Positions 13,601 through 19,353 of a stretch of 19,353 nt of DNA are shown piece after piece. The position numbers and the translations under genes were made by a program. The DNA comes from CAYGDT01 sp964348745. GTDB lineage: Bacteria > Patescibacteriota > Gracilibacteria > Peribacterales > Peribacteraceae. The stretch lies in the NCBI GenBank assembly GCA_964348745.1, contig CAYGDT010000019.1:1-19353 (forward strand). The letters are read 5' to 3'. Position 1 is the stretch's first letter. Every line of letters starts with the position of its first letter. A model generated the notes under the pieces. That model worked only from the letters and a program-made list of their open reading frames with translations, was not told where the DNA came from and searched no databases.

Positions 13601-14038
13601 ATGATTCGCCTCGTCCTTACAACCGTTGCTGCCGGCAACCTCTACGCCGCGTATTTGTTTTTCTTCACGCCGGAAATCATCGGAGTGTGGTATGGGCTGC
13701 CCCCTCCCGATAACACGCAACGCTATTTGACGATGGTTATCGGTGCGCTGCTCGCTGCATTCGGTGTTGGCGCGCTCGTGGCAATGCTGCGTCCAATCAA
13801 ATACGGCGCGATTATCATCATGCTGCTTTTGATGCACTTCGCGATTTTTCTGGTCGATGTCATCGTCCTCGCGCGGGGTCAGATGCAGTTTTCCTCGATA
13901 GCACCGGAGATGGTTTACTTCCTCGTCGTCTCAACGGCGCTGGTGCGGTGGTATCCGGTGGGAAGGAAAACAGAGAAGCCGATCTTGAGAAAAGATGCAG
14001 AGGATGCAGAAGAAACAGAGGAGTCAGAAGAGAGGTAA
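13601..14038 (+). CDS. Four-span membrane protein of unknown function
   Basis: This 145-residue protein has four hydrophobic spans (starting at about residues 3, 42, 67 and 100) and loops such as FTPEIIGVWYGLPPPDNTQRY. No family was recognised with certainty. The start is fixed by the promoter six bases upstream. The last 17 or so residues (KDAEDAEETEESEER) are an acidic tail encoded by purine-rich near-repeats (GATGCAGAG, GATGCAGAA, GAAACAGAG). The tail looks like repeat DNA absorbed into the 3' end of the gene rather than part of the original fold. It converges on ftsE. Confidence 0.75.
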   Translation: MIRLVLTTVAAGNLYAAYLFFFTPEIIGVWYGLPPPDNTQRYLTMVIGALLAAFGVGALVAMLRPIKYGAIIIMLLLMHFAIFLVDVIVLARGQMQFSSIAPEMVYFLVVSTALVRWYPVGRKTEKPILRKDAEDAEETEESEER

Positions 14039-14052
14039 TAAAAAAAATCCTC

Positions 14053-14088
14053 TGTTTCCTTTGTTTCATTTGTTTCCTTTGTTTCATT
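14053..14088. repeat. 9-base tandem repeat between convergent genes
   Basis: TGTTTCCTT, TGTTTCATT, TGTTTCCTT, TGTTTCATT: four 9-base units, or two of 18. It fills the gap between the membrane protein gene and ftsE. The complement (GAAACAAA type) resembles the purine-rich repeat at the 3' end of the neighbouring gene. Confidence 0.8.
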
Positions 14089-14093
14089 TTTTC

Positions 14094-14861
14094 TCACCCA
14101 CCCACCGCCGTCACCTTCACCTTGCGCCTCGGTCCTTTCTCTTCGAGAACCTGATGCTTGCCGTGGTGTACTGCAGCCGCTTCTTTTTTCTTCGCGTATC
14201 CCCCAATGCTGTCTCTGGCGATCCAACCTTCTTCCAGCTCGATCACACGCGTGTGCAGTGCGTCGACGAGACCAGAGTCGTGCGTTGCGATGATCACGGT
14301 GGTGCCGCTCTCGTTGATCTCTTGAAACAGTTTCATAATGTGTTTCGATTGTTCGGGATCGATGTTTCCCGTCGGTTCATCTGCCAAAAGGATGACGGGA
14401 TCATGCACGATCGCGCGGCCGATGGCTGTTCGTGCTTTCTCTCCGCCGGACAGAGCGGGAGGCAGTGTGTCTGCGTGCTTGGTCATATCCACGAGCTTCA
14501 GGACAGTACGTACTCTTGCGTCGATCTCCTTATCGGGCACGCCGCAAACTTCCAGAGGAAAGGCGATGTTCTCCGCGACCGTGCGGTGGCGGAGGAGTTT
14601 GTAATCCTGAAAGACGATCCCGAGACGCCTGCGAAAGAGTTGCAGTGCGATGGGGGGAACGAGACGCAAATCCACGCCATCCACTTCGATTTTGCCTTTG
14701 GTCATCTCCTCTGCACCGGTGAGAAGATGAAGCAAGGTTGATTTCCCCGCGCCGCTTTTCCCCGTGATACAGACGAATTCCCCCGGATCCACGCGCATCG
14801 AAATATCCGAGAGAACGGAGGTCTTTCCATAGGATTTGTAGACACTTTTCAGTTCGATCAT
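14094..14861 (-). CDS. ftsE: Cell-division ABC transporter ATP-binding protein FtsE
   Basis: FtsE pairs with the membrane protein FtsX to control septal peptidoglycan hydrolases. The 255-residue product carries Walker A GKSGAGKST, the Q-loop in GIVFQDYKLL (an FtsE hallmark), the signature LSGGEKAR, Walker B VILLADEP and the switch histidine in IATHD. The stretch VAENIAFPLEVCGV also fits FtsE better than LolD-type ATPases. A C-terminal extension of about 30 basic residues (YAKKKEAAAVHH, then RRKVKV) goes beyond the usual FtsE length. ftsX is not adjacent on either side within the window. The start has an extended -10 box seven bases upstream. Confidence 0.9.
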   Translation of the reverse strand: MIELKSVYKSYGKTSVLSDISMRVDPGEFVCITGKSGAGKSTLLHLLTGAEEMTKGKIEVDGVDLRLVPPIALQLFRRRLGIVFQDYKLLRHRTVAENIAFPLEVCGVPDKEIDARVRTVLKLVDMTKHADTLPPALSGGEKARTAIGRAIVHDPVILLADEPTGNIDPEQSKHIMKLFQEINESGTTVIIATHDSGLVDALHTRVIELEEGWIARDSIGGYAKKKEAAAVHHGKHQVLEEKGPRRKVKVTAVGG

Positions 14862-14868
14862 GGAGGGT

Positions 14869-14877
14869 AGTATAGCA
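14869..14877 (-). promoter_or_regulatory. Extended -10 promoter of ftsE
   Basis: The reverse strand reads TGC-TATACT, then ACCCTCC, then ATG. A heptamer repeat lies immediately upstream, where a -35 element would be expected. Confidence 0.7.
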
Positions 14878-14884
14878 GACGAGT

Positions 14885-14925
14885 TGATAGCTGATAGCTG
14901 ATAGCTGATAGCTGATAGCTGATAG
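14885..14925. repeat. Heptamer repeat, TGATAGC type
   Basis: Five perfect TGATAGC units followed by TGATAG. It sits between rlmE and the ftsE promoter. A perfect array of this kind is prone to slippage, which would change the ftsE upstream region. Confidence 0.95.
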
Positions 14926-14935
14926 AAGATGCCGC

Positions 14936-15529
14936 TTATCGTTTTGCGATGATGTAGATCTCCCGACTCCTGTCTCTCGATGCTTTCGCTTCAAAGAGGC
15001 GGACCTGCACAAATACTTTCTTGCACTCGCTCAGAAATTCATCGAAGTCCGCACCCCGAAAGACTTTCATCACACAGGTTCCGCCTGGTTTCAGGTGCGC
15101 TTTTGCAAGTTCTACAACCGCCTGGCTCAGCTCGATCGAACGCCACTGGTCGATGTCTTTTACGCCCGATGTGCTGGGGGCGATGTCGGAGAGAATGAGG
15201 GTGATCGGTGATTTGGGATCGGTGATCGAAGAAAGAATCGCATTGATTGCATCATGATCCAACATATCTGCGACGTGCGTATCTACGCCTGTAATCGGTT
15301 CGATCTCCTGCAAGTCGATTGCGACGATGCGCCCCGATCCTTTCAGTTTCTTTGCACAGTACTGCGACCAGCTCCCCGGTGCAGCGCCGACATCGAGAAT
15401 TGTCATGCCCTTATGGATGAGGTGGAACTTCTCGTCCATCTCCTGCAGCTTATACACCGAGCGCGCGCGATAGCCTTCGGCTGCGGCTTTTTGGGACCAT
15501 TTGTCGTTGGGGACGTAGCGCATCGGCAT
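14936..15529 (-). CDS. rlmE: 23S rRNA 2'-O-ribose methyltransferase (FtsJ/RlmE family)
   Basis: The family methylates the ribose of a uridine in the peptidyl-transferase region of 23S rRNA using SAM. The 197-residue product is near the usual 200 or so. It has the N-terminal RARSVYKLQEMDEKF (catalytic Lys), the SAM site ILDVGAAPGSWSQY, LSDIAPSTSG (catalytic Asp), VMKVFRG (catalytic Lys) and SREIYIIAKR (Glu), completing the K-D-K-E set. I start at 15529 (MPMRYVPNDKW); an ATG two codons later at 15523 is equally possible. In-frame codons further upstream would translate the heptamer repeat and are unlikely. Confidence 0.92.
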   Translation of the reverse strand: MPMRYVPNDKWSQKAAAEGYRARSVYKLQEMDEKFHLIHKGMTILDVGAAPGSWSQYCAKKLKGSGRIVAIDLQEIEPITGVDTHVADMLDHDAINAILSSITDPKSPITLILSDIAPSTSGVKDIDQWRSIELSQAVVELAKAHLKPGGTCVMKVFRGADFDEFLSECKKVFVQVRLFEAKASRDRSREIYIIAKR

Positions 15530-15536
15530 ACGAAAC

Positions 15537-15599
15537 GGATAGAGGATAACGGATAACGGAAAATGGGAAACGGAAAGAGGATAACGGATAGAGGATAAC
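15537..15599. repeat. Heptamer repeat, GGATAAC type (nine units in phase)
   Basis: Nine consecutive 7-base units in strict phase: GGATAGA, GGATAAC, GGATAAC, GGAAAAT, GGGAAAC, GGAAAGA, GGATAAC, GGATAGA, GGATAAC. It lies directly upstream of rlmE. Confidence 0.92.
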
Positions 15600-15624
15600 A
15601 ATGCATCACATGCTTCTACCATTT

Positions 15625-15686
15625 TATCCACTTTTCACTATCCTTTATCCACTTCTACTATCCACTTTTCACTATCCTTTATCCAC
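15625..15686. repeat. Heptamer repeat, TATCCAC type
   Basis: The units are TATCCAC, TTTTCAC, TATCCTT, TATCCAC, then a 6-base unit TTCTAC, then the same four again. A 28-base block is thus duplicated on top of the 7-base period. Its sequence is close to the complement of the neighbouring GGATA-type array. Confidence 0.9.
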
Positions 15687-15690
15687 TCTT

Positions 15691-16428
15691 TTAAATAAGT
15701 GGTTTCTTCTTCGGCACCCCTACTTCTCTTGGATACTTCGGGCTCGTATCATCTGCTTTCTGGAAGATCAGTAATTGGCGTTTTCCCCAGCCTCCTGCGT
15801 TGATCGGTGTACCAATCGCATCCAGATCATATTCAAAGTGATCTATCAGATGGCAGCTTAATTCGGTGCGTGCATGCAGCGATTCCTTCAACTCCGTTTC
15901 TATCTTCATGCTCTTCCACGCTATCAAGTGTCCGCCCTTACGCAGGAAAGGTACGCAGAGCTCCAGTAGTACATTGAGCGGTGCAAGTGCGCGGGCGAGG
16001 ACGATATCGAACTGCCCGCGATACTGCGGGTCATGCCCGAGCTCTTCGGCGCGTCCGGCAATCAGCTGAATGTTCTCTAACGCAAGCGCATCGATCATCC
16101 TGTGTATGGCGTCGAGTTTCTTCTGCGTGGAATCCATTCCCGCAAAACGACAATCAGGTTTACAGATAGCAAGCGGTAGCAAGGGGAAACCGCCTCCGGT
16201 GCCGACTTCGAGAATCGAAATTGAAGATTGAAGATTGCTACCGGATGCAGTCCCTTTGGGAAAAATTGAAGATTCCTTTGGATAATCGAGGATCGCAAGT
16301 GAATCGAGGATGTTGCCGATCCAAATCGCATCATCGGTGCGTAGAGCCGAAAGATTGAGCTTCGTGTTTTCCTCGCGGAATACGCGTTGCAGGTTACGAA
16401 GTCGATCTTGTTGATCCTGAGTGATCAT
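15691..16428 (-). CDS. rsmG: 16S rRNA (guanine-N7)-methyltransferase RsmG
   Basis: RsmG methylates N7 of a guanosine in the 530 loop of 16S rRNA with SAM. The product, 245 residues, has TKLNLSALRTDDAIWIGNIL near the start, the SAM motif ILEVGTGGGFPLLPLA, the block QFDIVLARALAPLNVLLELC and the family ending KYPREVGVPKKKPLI. An insertion of about 20 residues (KESSIFPKGTASGSNLQSSI) separates the first helices from the SAM motif, and part of it is encoded by heptamer-phased DNA. I start at 16428; a GTG at 16449 would add seven residues. It is divergent from pyrE and shares the 16429-16492 gap with it. Confidence 0.93.
   Translation of the reverse strand: MITQDQQDRLRNLQRVFREENTKLNLSALRTDDAIWIGNILDSLAILDYPKESSIFPKGTASGSNLQSSISILEVGTGGGFPLLPLAICKPDCRFAGMDSTQKKLDAIHRMIDALALENIQLIAGRAEELGHDPQYRGQFDIVLARALAPLNVLLELCVPFLRKGGHLIAWKSMKIETELKESLHARTELSCHLIDHFEYDLDAIGTPINAGGWGKRQLLIFQKADDTSPKYPREVGVPKKKPLI
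16213..16240. repeat. Heptamer repeat inside rsmG
   Basis: AATCGAA, ATTGAAG, ATTGAAG, ATTGCTA on the + strand, in 7-base phase and within the rsmG frame. It encodes part of the insertion before the SAM motif. Confidence 0.7.
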
Positions 16429-16458
16429 GCAGGCACTATGATTGCACACTCTCTCCCT

Positions 16459-16486
16459 TTATACTTAATACTTAATTCTTAATACC
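16459..16486. repeat. Heptamer repeat, TAATACT type
   Basis: TTATACT, TAATACT, TAATTCT, TAATACC in the rsmG-pyrE divergent gap. The first unit contains TATACT, a good -10, and the last places TAATAC seven bases before the pyrE ATG. The array may therefore double as promoter DNA. Confidence 0.85.
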
Positions 16487-16492
16487 CATCCC

Positions 16493-17125
16493 ATGCCACA
16501 CGGAAAACGCATTGCAGAACTCCTGATCGACATCGGAGCCGTCAAACTCTCGGTTGATCCGCCGTTTACATGGACAAGCGGCATTAAGTCGCCGATCTAT
16601 TGCGATAACCGCATGATCTATAGCCACCCCGATGCACGCAATTTCGTGGTGGATGCGCTGGTTTCTCGTGTGAAGGCGTTGCAGGTGCACCCCGATTGCA
16701 TCGCCGGAACGGCAACCGCTGCGATCGGCTGGGCGGCGCTCGTAGCTGATCGTTTGAATCTTCCTTTTGTCTATGTGCGATCGAAAGCAAAAGAGCACGG
16801 TGCCGGCAAGCGTATCGAAGGTGATCTGAAACCGGGGATGGATGTTGTCGTCATCGAAGATTTGATCTCCACAGGAGGAAGTGCCATCGCCACAGTCGAT
16901 GCGTTGCGCGACGAAGGCGGGTGCACCGTGTGTGACGTCGTCGCGATCTTTACCTATGAAATGCTTTCTGCCAAAGAGAAGGAACAGGAGGCGCGGGTGA
17001 AGTTCCACCCGATCTCAACACTCGCTCTTCTCCTCGATGTCGCCGTGGAGCAGGGGAGGCTCGAGGCAGCGGATATCGATCGCGTGGTGGCTTTTGCGCT
17101 GGATCCGAAGGGGTGGGGAGTTTGA
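16493..17125 (+). CDS. pyrE: Orotate phosphoribosyltransferase
   Basis: PyrE joins orotate to PRPP to give OMP in pyrimidine synthesis. The 210-residue product has the usual length, with FTWTSGIKSPIYCDNR near the start, TATAAIGWAALVAD, YVRSKAKEHGAGKRIEG (flexible catalytic loop with Lys and His) and the PRPP-binding motif VVVIEDLISTGGSA. The start codon at 16493 is preceded by CCCATCC, with no Shine-Dalgarno site. No other pyrimidine genes are nearby. The gene converges on pheS. Confidence 0.95.
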   Translation: MPHGKRIAELLIDIGAVKLSVDPPFTWTSGIKSPIYCDNRMIYSHPDARNFVVDALVSRVKALQVHPDCIAGTATAAIGWAALVADRLNLPFVYVRSKAKEHGAGKRIEGDLKPGMDVVVIEDLISTGGSAIATVDALRDEGGCTVCDVVAIFTYEMLSAKEKEQEARVKFHPISTLALLLDVAVEQGRLEAADIDRVVAFALDPKGWGV

Positions 17126-17130
17126 GGAAT

Positions 17131-17165
17131 TGAAAATGGAGAATGGATAAAGGATAGATGAATAT
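17131..17165. repeat. Heptamer repeat, GGATAAA type
   Basis: TGAAAAT, GGAGAAT, GGATAAA, GGATAGA, TGAATAT: five degenerate 7-base units just after the pyrE stop. Confidence 0.65.
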
Positions 17166-17194
17166 GTCATGGTGAGCTCTGTCGATTGATGGCA
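17165..17194. mobile_element. Fragment of the MITE-like inner repeat
   Basis: TGTCATGGTGAGCTC is identical to the right inner arm of the element at 11614-11740 (read on its complement), followed by GTCGA and a decayed GATGG end. Only one arm is present. It touches the pheS stop codon. Confidence 0.55.
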
Positions 17195-18187
17195 TCAGAA
17201 TTGTCTCAAAAACCGAAGATCACCTTCGTAGAAAGCGCGGAGGTCGGGGATTCTGTGTTTGATCATGAGTGGGCGTTCCACGCCGAAACCGAATGCAAAG
17301 CCCTGCCACTTCTCGGGGTCGATGCCGACGTTGCGCAGCACGTTCGGGTGCACCATGCCGCAGCCGCCCATTTCGAGCCACTTGCCTTCGCGGCTTTCAC
17401 TGAGATCTCCCTGCCACATCATGTCCATTTCCATACCCGGTTCGGTGAAGGGAAAGTACCCCGTGCGGAATCGAAACTCCACGTTCCGCCCGATCAGTTC
17501 CTGAAGTGCTGTGACGAGCACGCCTTTCAGGTTTCCGAGGGTGATGTCGCTTCCGATCATCAATCCTTCGAATTGATGGAACATCGGTGAGTGAGTGGCG
17601 TCACTGTCTTTCCGGTAGACCTTGCCCGGGCAAATCATGCGAAACGGAGGTTTGTGGTCGAGCATGTAGCGAATTTGTACAGGTGAAGTATGTGCGCGCA
17701 AAACGTTGCGGTTTTCTTTCGGAGCATTATCTTTGATAAAGAAGACATCCGCCCAGTCGCGTGCCGCATGACCTTTTGAGAAGTTTAGAAGATCAAAGTT
17801 GTACTCTTCCGATTCGATCTCGGGACCGTAGGCGACATCAAATCCCATCCGGCCGAATACCTCTTCTATCTGCCGCATGAACTCCGGGACCAAATGCAGG
17901 TGCCCGCGCTCGCGTTTCGGGAGATCAAGCGTCACGTCGATGCCGTCGCTTTCGACTCCTCCAAGTTCTCTGCGTCTACCATCGAGGAGTTCCGTGAGAG
18001 TTTTTTTCCAGACATTCAGATCTTTGGCGGCGGTTTTCTTCTCATGTTCCGGCAGATCTTTTATCCCTTTAAGCGCAATAGTCAGAAGCCCCGCCTTACG
18101 ACCAAAGAGTTCGTGATCGATGGCAGCAAGTTCCGTTCCTGAACCAGCAAGAATGATTCTTTGTTGTATATCAGACCAGTTTGTCAT
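17195..18187 (-). CDS. pheS: Phenylalanyl-tRNA synthetase alpha subunit
   Basis: PheS is the catalytic subunit of the alpha2-beta2 enzyme that charges tRNA-Phe. The 330-residue product has an N-terminal coiled region, then ERGHLHLVPEFMRQIEEVF, motif 2 FRMICPGKVYRKDSDATHSP with FHQFEGLMIG, and motif 3 GFAFGFGVERPLMIKH. The family length is about 330-340. I start at 18187 (MTNWSDIQQ) because TATACT ends seven bases upstream; an ATG at 18229 would lie before that promoter. pheT, normally directly downstream, is absent here: the gene converges on pyrE. Confidence 0.95.
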   Translation of the reverse strand: MTNWSDIQQRIILAGSGTELAAIDHELFGRKAGLLTIALKGIKDLPEHEKKTAAKDLNVWKKTLTELLDGRRRELGGVESDGIDVTLDLPKRERGHLHLVPEFMRQIEEVFGRMGFDVAYGPEIESEEYNFDLLNFSKGHAARDWADVFFIKDNAPKENRNVLRAHTSPVQIRYMLDHKPPFRMICPGKVYRKDSDATHSPMFHQFEGLMIGSDITLGNLKGVLVTALQELIGRNVEFRFRTGYFPFTEPGMEMDMMWQGDLSESREGKWLEMGGCGMVHPNVLRNVGIDPEKWQGFAFGFGVERPLMIKHRIPDLRAFYEGDLRFLRQF

Positions 18188-18194
18188 TGGAAGA

Positions 18195-18200
18195 AGTATA
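18195..18200 (-). promoter_or_regulatory. -10 box abutting pheS
   Basis: The reverse strand reads TATACT, then seven bases (TCTTCCA), then ATG. This is the same spacing as other leaderless candidates in the window. Confidence 0.65.
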
Positions 18201-18262
18201 CGTGTAAACCGTGGAAATCTGAATACCATTTCAGCTTCTATTCTACTACATGGTCCATGCTC

Positions 18263-18625
18263 CTAGTGCTCTAGAGCCATTTCCACCAGCACAAATACAC
18301 CGTAGATCAACACGGCGATCCACCAGGTCAGTAGCCCCAATAAATGGAATATAAGCGCGATCGTCGTAGCACTACCAAGGAAGATGCCTTGTCGCAGCGA
18401 GATGCTCGTGAGTTTCCCCGTATCCCACGTATGGTGAGGAGCGTGTTTCCAGAAGAACATCAGCGCAAGCGTCGATACTGTCGTGATACTCATGAGAATG
18501 CTTATAAGAAATGCCACGACGGCCTGTGTCGGCGCGAGAAGTGGACTGACGCGAAACAACACGATCAGCAGAGAAGTCGTAGAGAGCAGTGCAGCCAGAG
18601 AGATTCCAAATAGGAGGGTATTCAC
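18263..18625 (-). CDS. Small three-span membrane protein of unknown function
   Basis: This 120-residue protein has hydrophobic segments at about residues 3-25, 33-60 and 80-115. The loop between the second and third holds FFWKHAPHHTWDTGKL, a His-rich stretch. It starts with GTG at 18625, supported by a TACAAT box ending eight bases upstream. No family was recognised. It stands alone between pheS and the UDG gene, all on the reverse strand, with its own promoter. Confidence 0.75.
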   Translation of the reverse strand: MNTLLFGISLAALLSTTSLLIVLFRVSPLLAPTQAVVAFLISILMSITTVSTLALMFFWKHAPHHTWDTGKLTSISLRQGIFLGSATTIALIFHLLGLLTWWIAVLIYGVFVLVEMALEH

Positions 18626-18633
18626 GTTGATTG

Positions 18634-18639
18634 ATTGTA
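18634..18639 (-). promoter_or_regulatory. -10 box before the GTG start at 18625
   Basis: The reverse strand reads TACAAT, then eight bases (CAATCAAC), then GTG. A GC-rich hairpin lies five bases upstream of the hexamer. Confidence 0.6.
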
Positions 18640-18643
18640 GTAG

Positions 18644-18664
18644 CCGCGTGCCATTGGCACGCGG
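18644..18664 (-). terminator. Strong hairpin after the UDG gene
   Basis: CCGCGTGCC-ATT-GGCACGCGG is a perfect 9-bp stem beginning three bases after the UDG stop. No T run follows on the reverse strand, so it is at best an atypical terminator or a 3' stabilising stem. Confidence 0.5.
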
Positions 18665-18667
18665 GGT

Positions 18668-19243
18668 TTACGAGGTCATCGGAGGGAAAATTCCTTTCTG
18701 ATCCAAAAAATTCTTGAGTTTCGCAAAGTCGTCGGAAAGCGCCTGCCGCAGACTGCCGTTATGCAGTGCGGCGGCGGGATGGTAGATAGGGAAAACAGTG
18801 ATCTCACTCGTCAGTTTCTGCGCGGTGCCGTGCACGTTTCCTATGCTGAGTTTTGGGTAAAAATGTCCGAGAGAGTGTCGTCCGAGCGGCACGATAATTT
18901 TCGGTTTGATGATGGCGATCTCCAGCATCAGCCACGGCATGCACTGCGCCTTTTCTTCGGGGGTCGGATCGCGGTTGTTCGGGGGGCGGTACTTTACGAC
19001 ATTGCTGATGTAGACCTGCTCGCGTTTCCATCCCATGGAGGCGATCAGTTCATCGAGGAACTGTCCGGCGGCTCCCACAAACGGGCGCCCGAGTTCATCT
19101 TCGCGCTGGCCCGGTGCCTCGCCGATGAACATGAGATCTGCGCAGGGATTTCCTTCCCCAAGCACGGGGTTTGCGTTCTTGCTTAAAGCACAGCCGTCCC
19201 ATTCTTTCAGGCGTTCTTGGAGGAGGGGAAGAGTAAGGTCCAT
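18668..19243 (-). CDS. Family 4-type uracil-DNA glycosylase with incomplete Fe-S site
   Basis: It removes uracil from DNA in base-excision repair. The 191-residue product has the family 4 motif A, GEAPGQREDELGRPFVG, the middle block ISNVVKYRPPNNRDPTPEE and motif B, YHPAAALHN. Family 4 enzymes normally hold a [4Fe-4S] cluster with four Cys: a CxxC near the N-terminus, one in KCRPP and one about 16 residues later. Here the first is Trp15 (WDGC), the second is Cys18, the third is Tyr85 (KYRPP) and the fourth is Cys101. Two of four ligands are gone, so a normal cluster is unlikely. The start follows CTCACCTC. Catalytic motifs look intact, so activity is expected. Confidence 0.9.
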   Translation of the reverse strand: MDLTLPLLQERLKEWDGCALSKNANPVLGEGNPCADLMFIGEAPGQREDELGRPFVGAAGQFLDELIASMGWKREQVYISNVVKYRPPNNRDPTPEEKAQCMPWLMLEIAIIKPKIIVPLGRHSLGHFYPKLSIGNVHGTAQKLTSEITVFPIYHPAAALHNGSLRQALSDDFAKLKNFLDQKGIFPPMTS

Positions 19244-19257
19244 GAGGTGAGTATTAA

Positions 19258-19318
19258 GTATTACGTATTATGTATCAAGTATAGTAAAAGAAGGATGTTT
19301 ATACATAATACGTAATAC
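19258..19318. repeat. 18-bp perfect inverted repeat upstream of the UDG gene
   Basis: GTATTACGTATTATGTAT (19258-19275) and its exact complement (19301-19318) flank a 25-base spacer. The spacer holds AGTATA, which is TATACT on the reverse strand and a plausible -10 for the UDG gene. It could be a large operator, a cruciform or an RNA stem. Confidence 0.8.
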
Positions 19319-19353
19319 GTAATTCTTAATTCTTAATTCTTAATTCTTAATAC
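19306..19353. repeat. Heptamer repeat, TAATTCT type
   Basis: TAATACG twice, TAATTCT four times, then TAATAC running off the window end. It uses the same unit family as the array upstream of pyrE and overlaps the right arm of the inverted repeat. Confidence 0.92.

Noticed and set aside
14885..14925. CRISPR array or attachment site at the tandem repeats
   Set aside because: Units are only seven bases without spacers, and no cas or integrase gene is in the window.
1..19353. TGA read as glycine (Gracilibacteria-type code)
   Set aside because: TGA closes well-defined genes at the expected family ends, for example pyrE, ftsE and purM, and forms the ATGA overlaps.
1..19353. tRNA or rRNA genes
   Set aside because: I looked for T-loop GGTTCRANNCC patterns with flanking stems and for conserved rRNA blocks and found none.

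Overview
The window looks like part of a small, economical genome of the Candidate Phyla Radiation (Patescibacteria). The composition is near half GC, TGA is used as an ordinary stop, and the house-keeping genes (purM, ftsE, rlmE, rsmG, pyrE, pheS, a family 4 uracil-DNA glycosylase) are scattered as singletons rather than in their usual operons. Small membrane proteins of unknown function are common. I favour a Peribacteria/Peregrinibacteria-like lineage, but that is inference; TGA as stop argues against Gracilibacteria and Absconditabacteria.

Region 1 (1-6932, + strand) is a copper and nitrite cluster. It opens inside a copper-type P1B ATPase that runs without a stop into an additional membrane span, a complete copper nitrite reductase (NirK) with all type 1 and type 2 copper ligands, and a C-terminal histidine-containing domain. 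A polytopic His/Trp membrane protein and a multicopper oxidase lipoprotein follow, each joined by a 4-base ATGA overlap. Then come a two-span protein with a Met/His/Asp tail, a DUF302 protein and a DUF2933-like His-tailed membrane protein. Together they suggest copper handling at the envelope coupled to nitrite reduction to nitric oxide.

Region 2 (6957-9645) holds a PH-domain membrane protein, a DUF1761-like membrane protein and a secreted or anchored Cys-rich repeat protein (CGDG...EECDDGN type). Region 3 (9646-11740) is accessory and mostly unrecognised. It has a densely structured reverse-strand candidate RNA ending in an intrinsic terminator, a short forward gene, and a promoter with an operator-like palindrome. 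That promoter drives a terminator-ended leader and two small unknown genes. A MITE-like element lies beside it.

Region 4 (11742-19353) is house-keeping: an exported protein of unknown function, purM, a four-span membrane protein, ftsE, rlmE, rsmG, pyrE, pheS, a small membrane protein and a family 4 UDG that has lost two of its four iron-sulfur ligands.

Two window-wide patterns stand out. First, at least seven genes have a -10 hexamer (TATACT or TACAAT, often with the extended TGN) ending only 6-8 bases before the start codon, which leaves no room for a Shine-Dalgarno site and predicts leaderless mRNAs. I used this to choose several starts. Second, most intergenic gaps contain tandem repeats with different sequences but the same 7-base period. 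No tRNA, rRNA or CRISPR array was seen.
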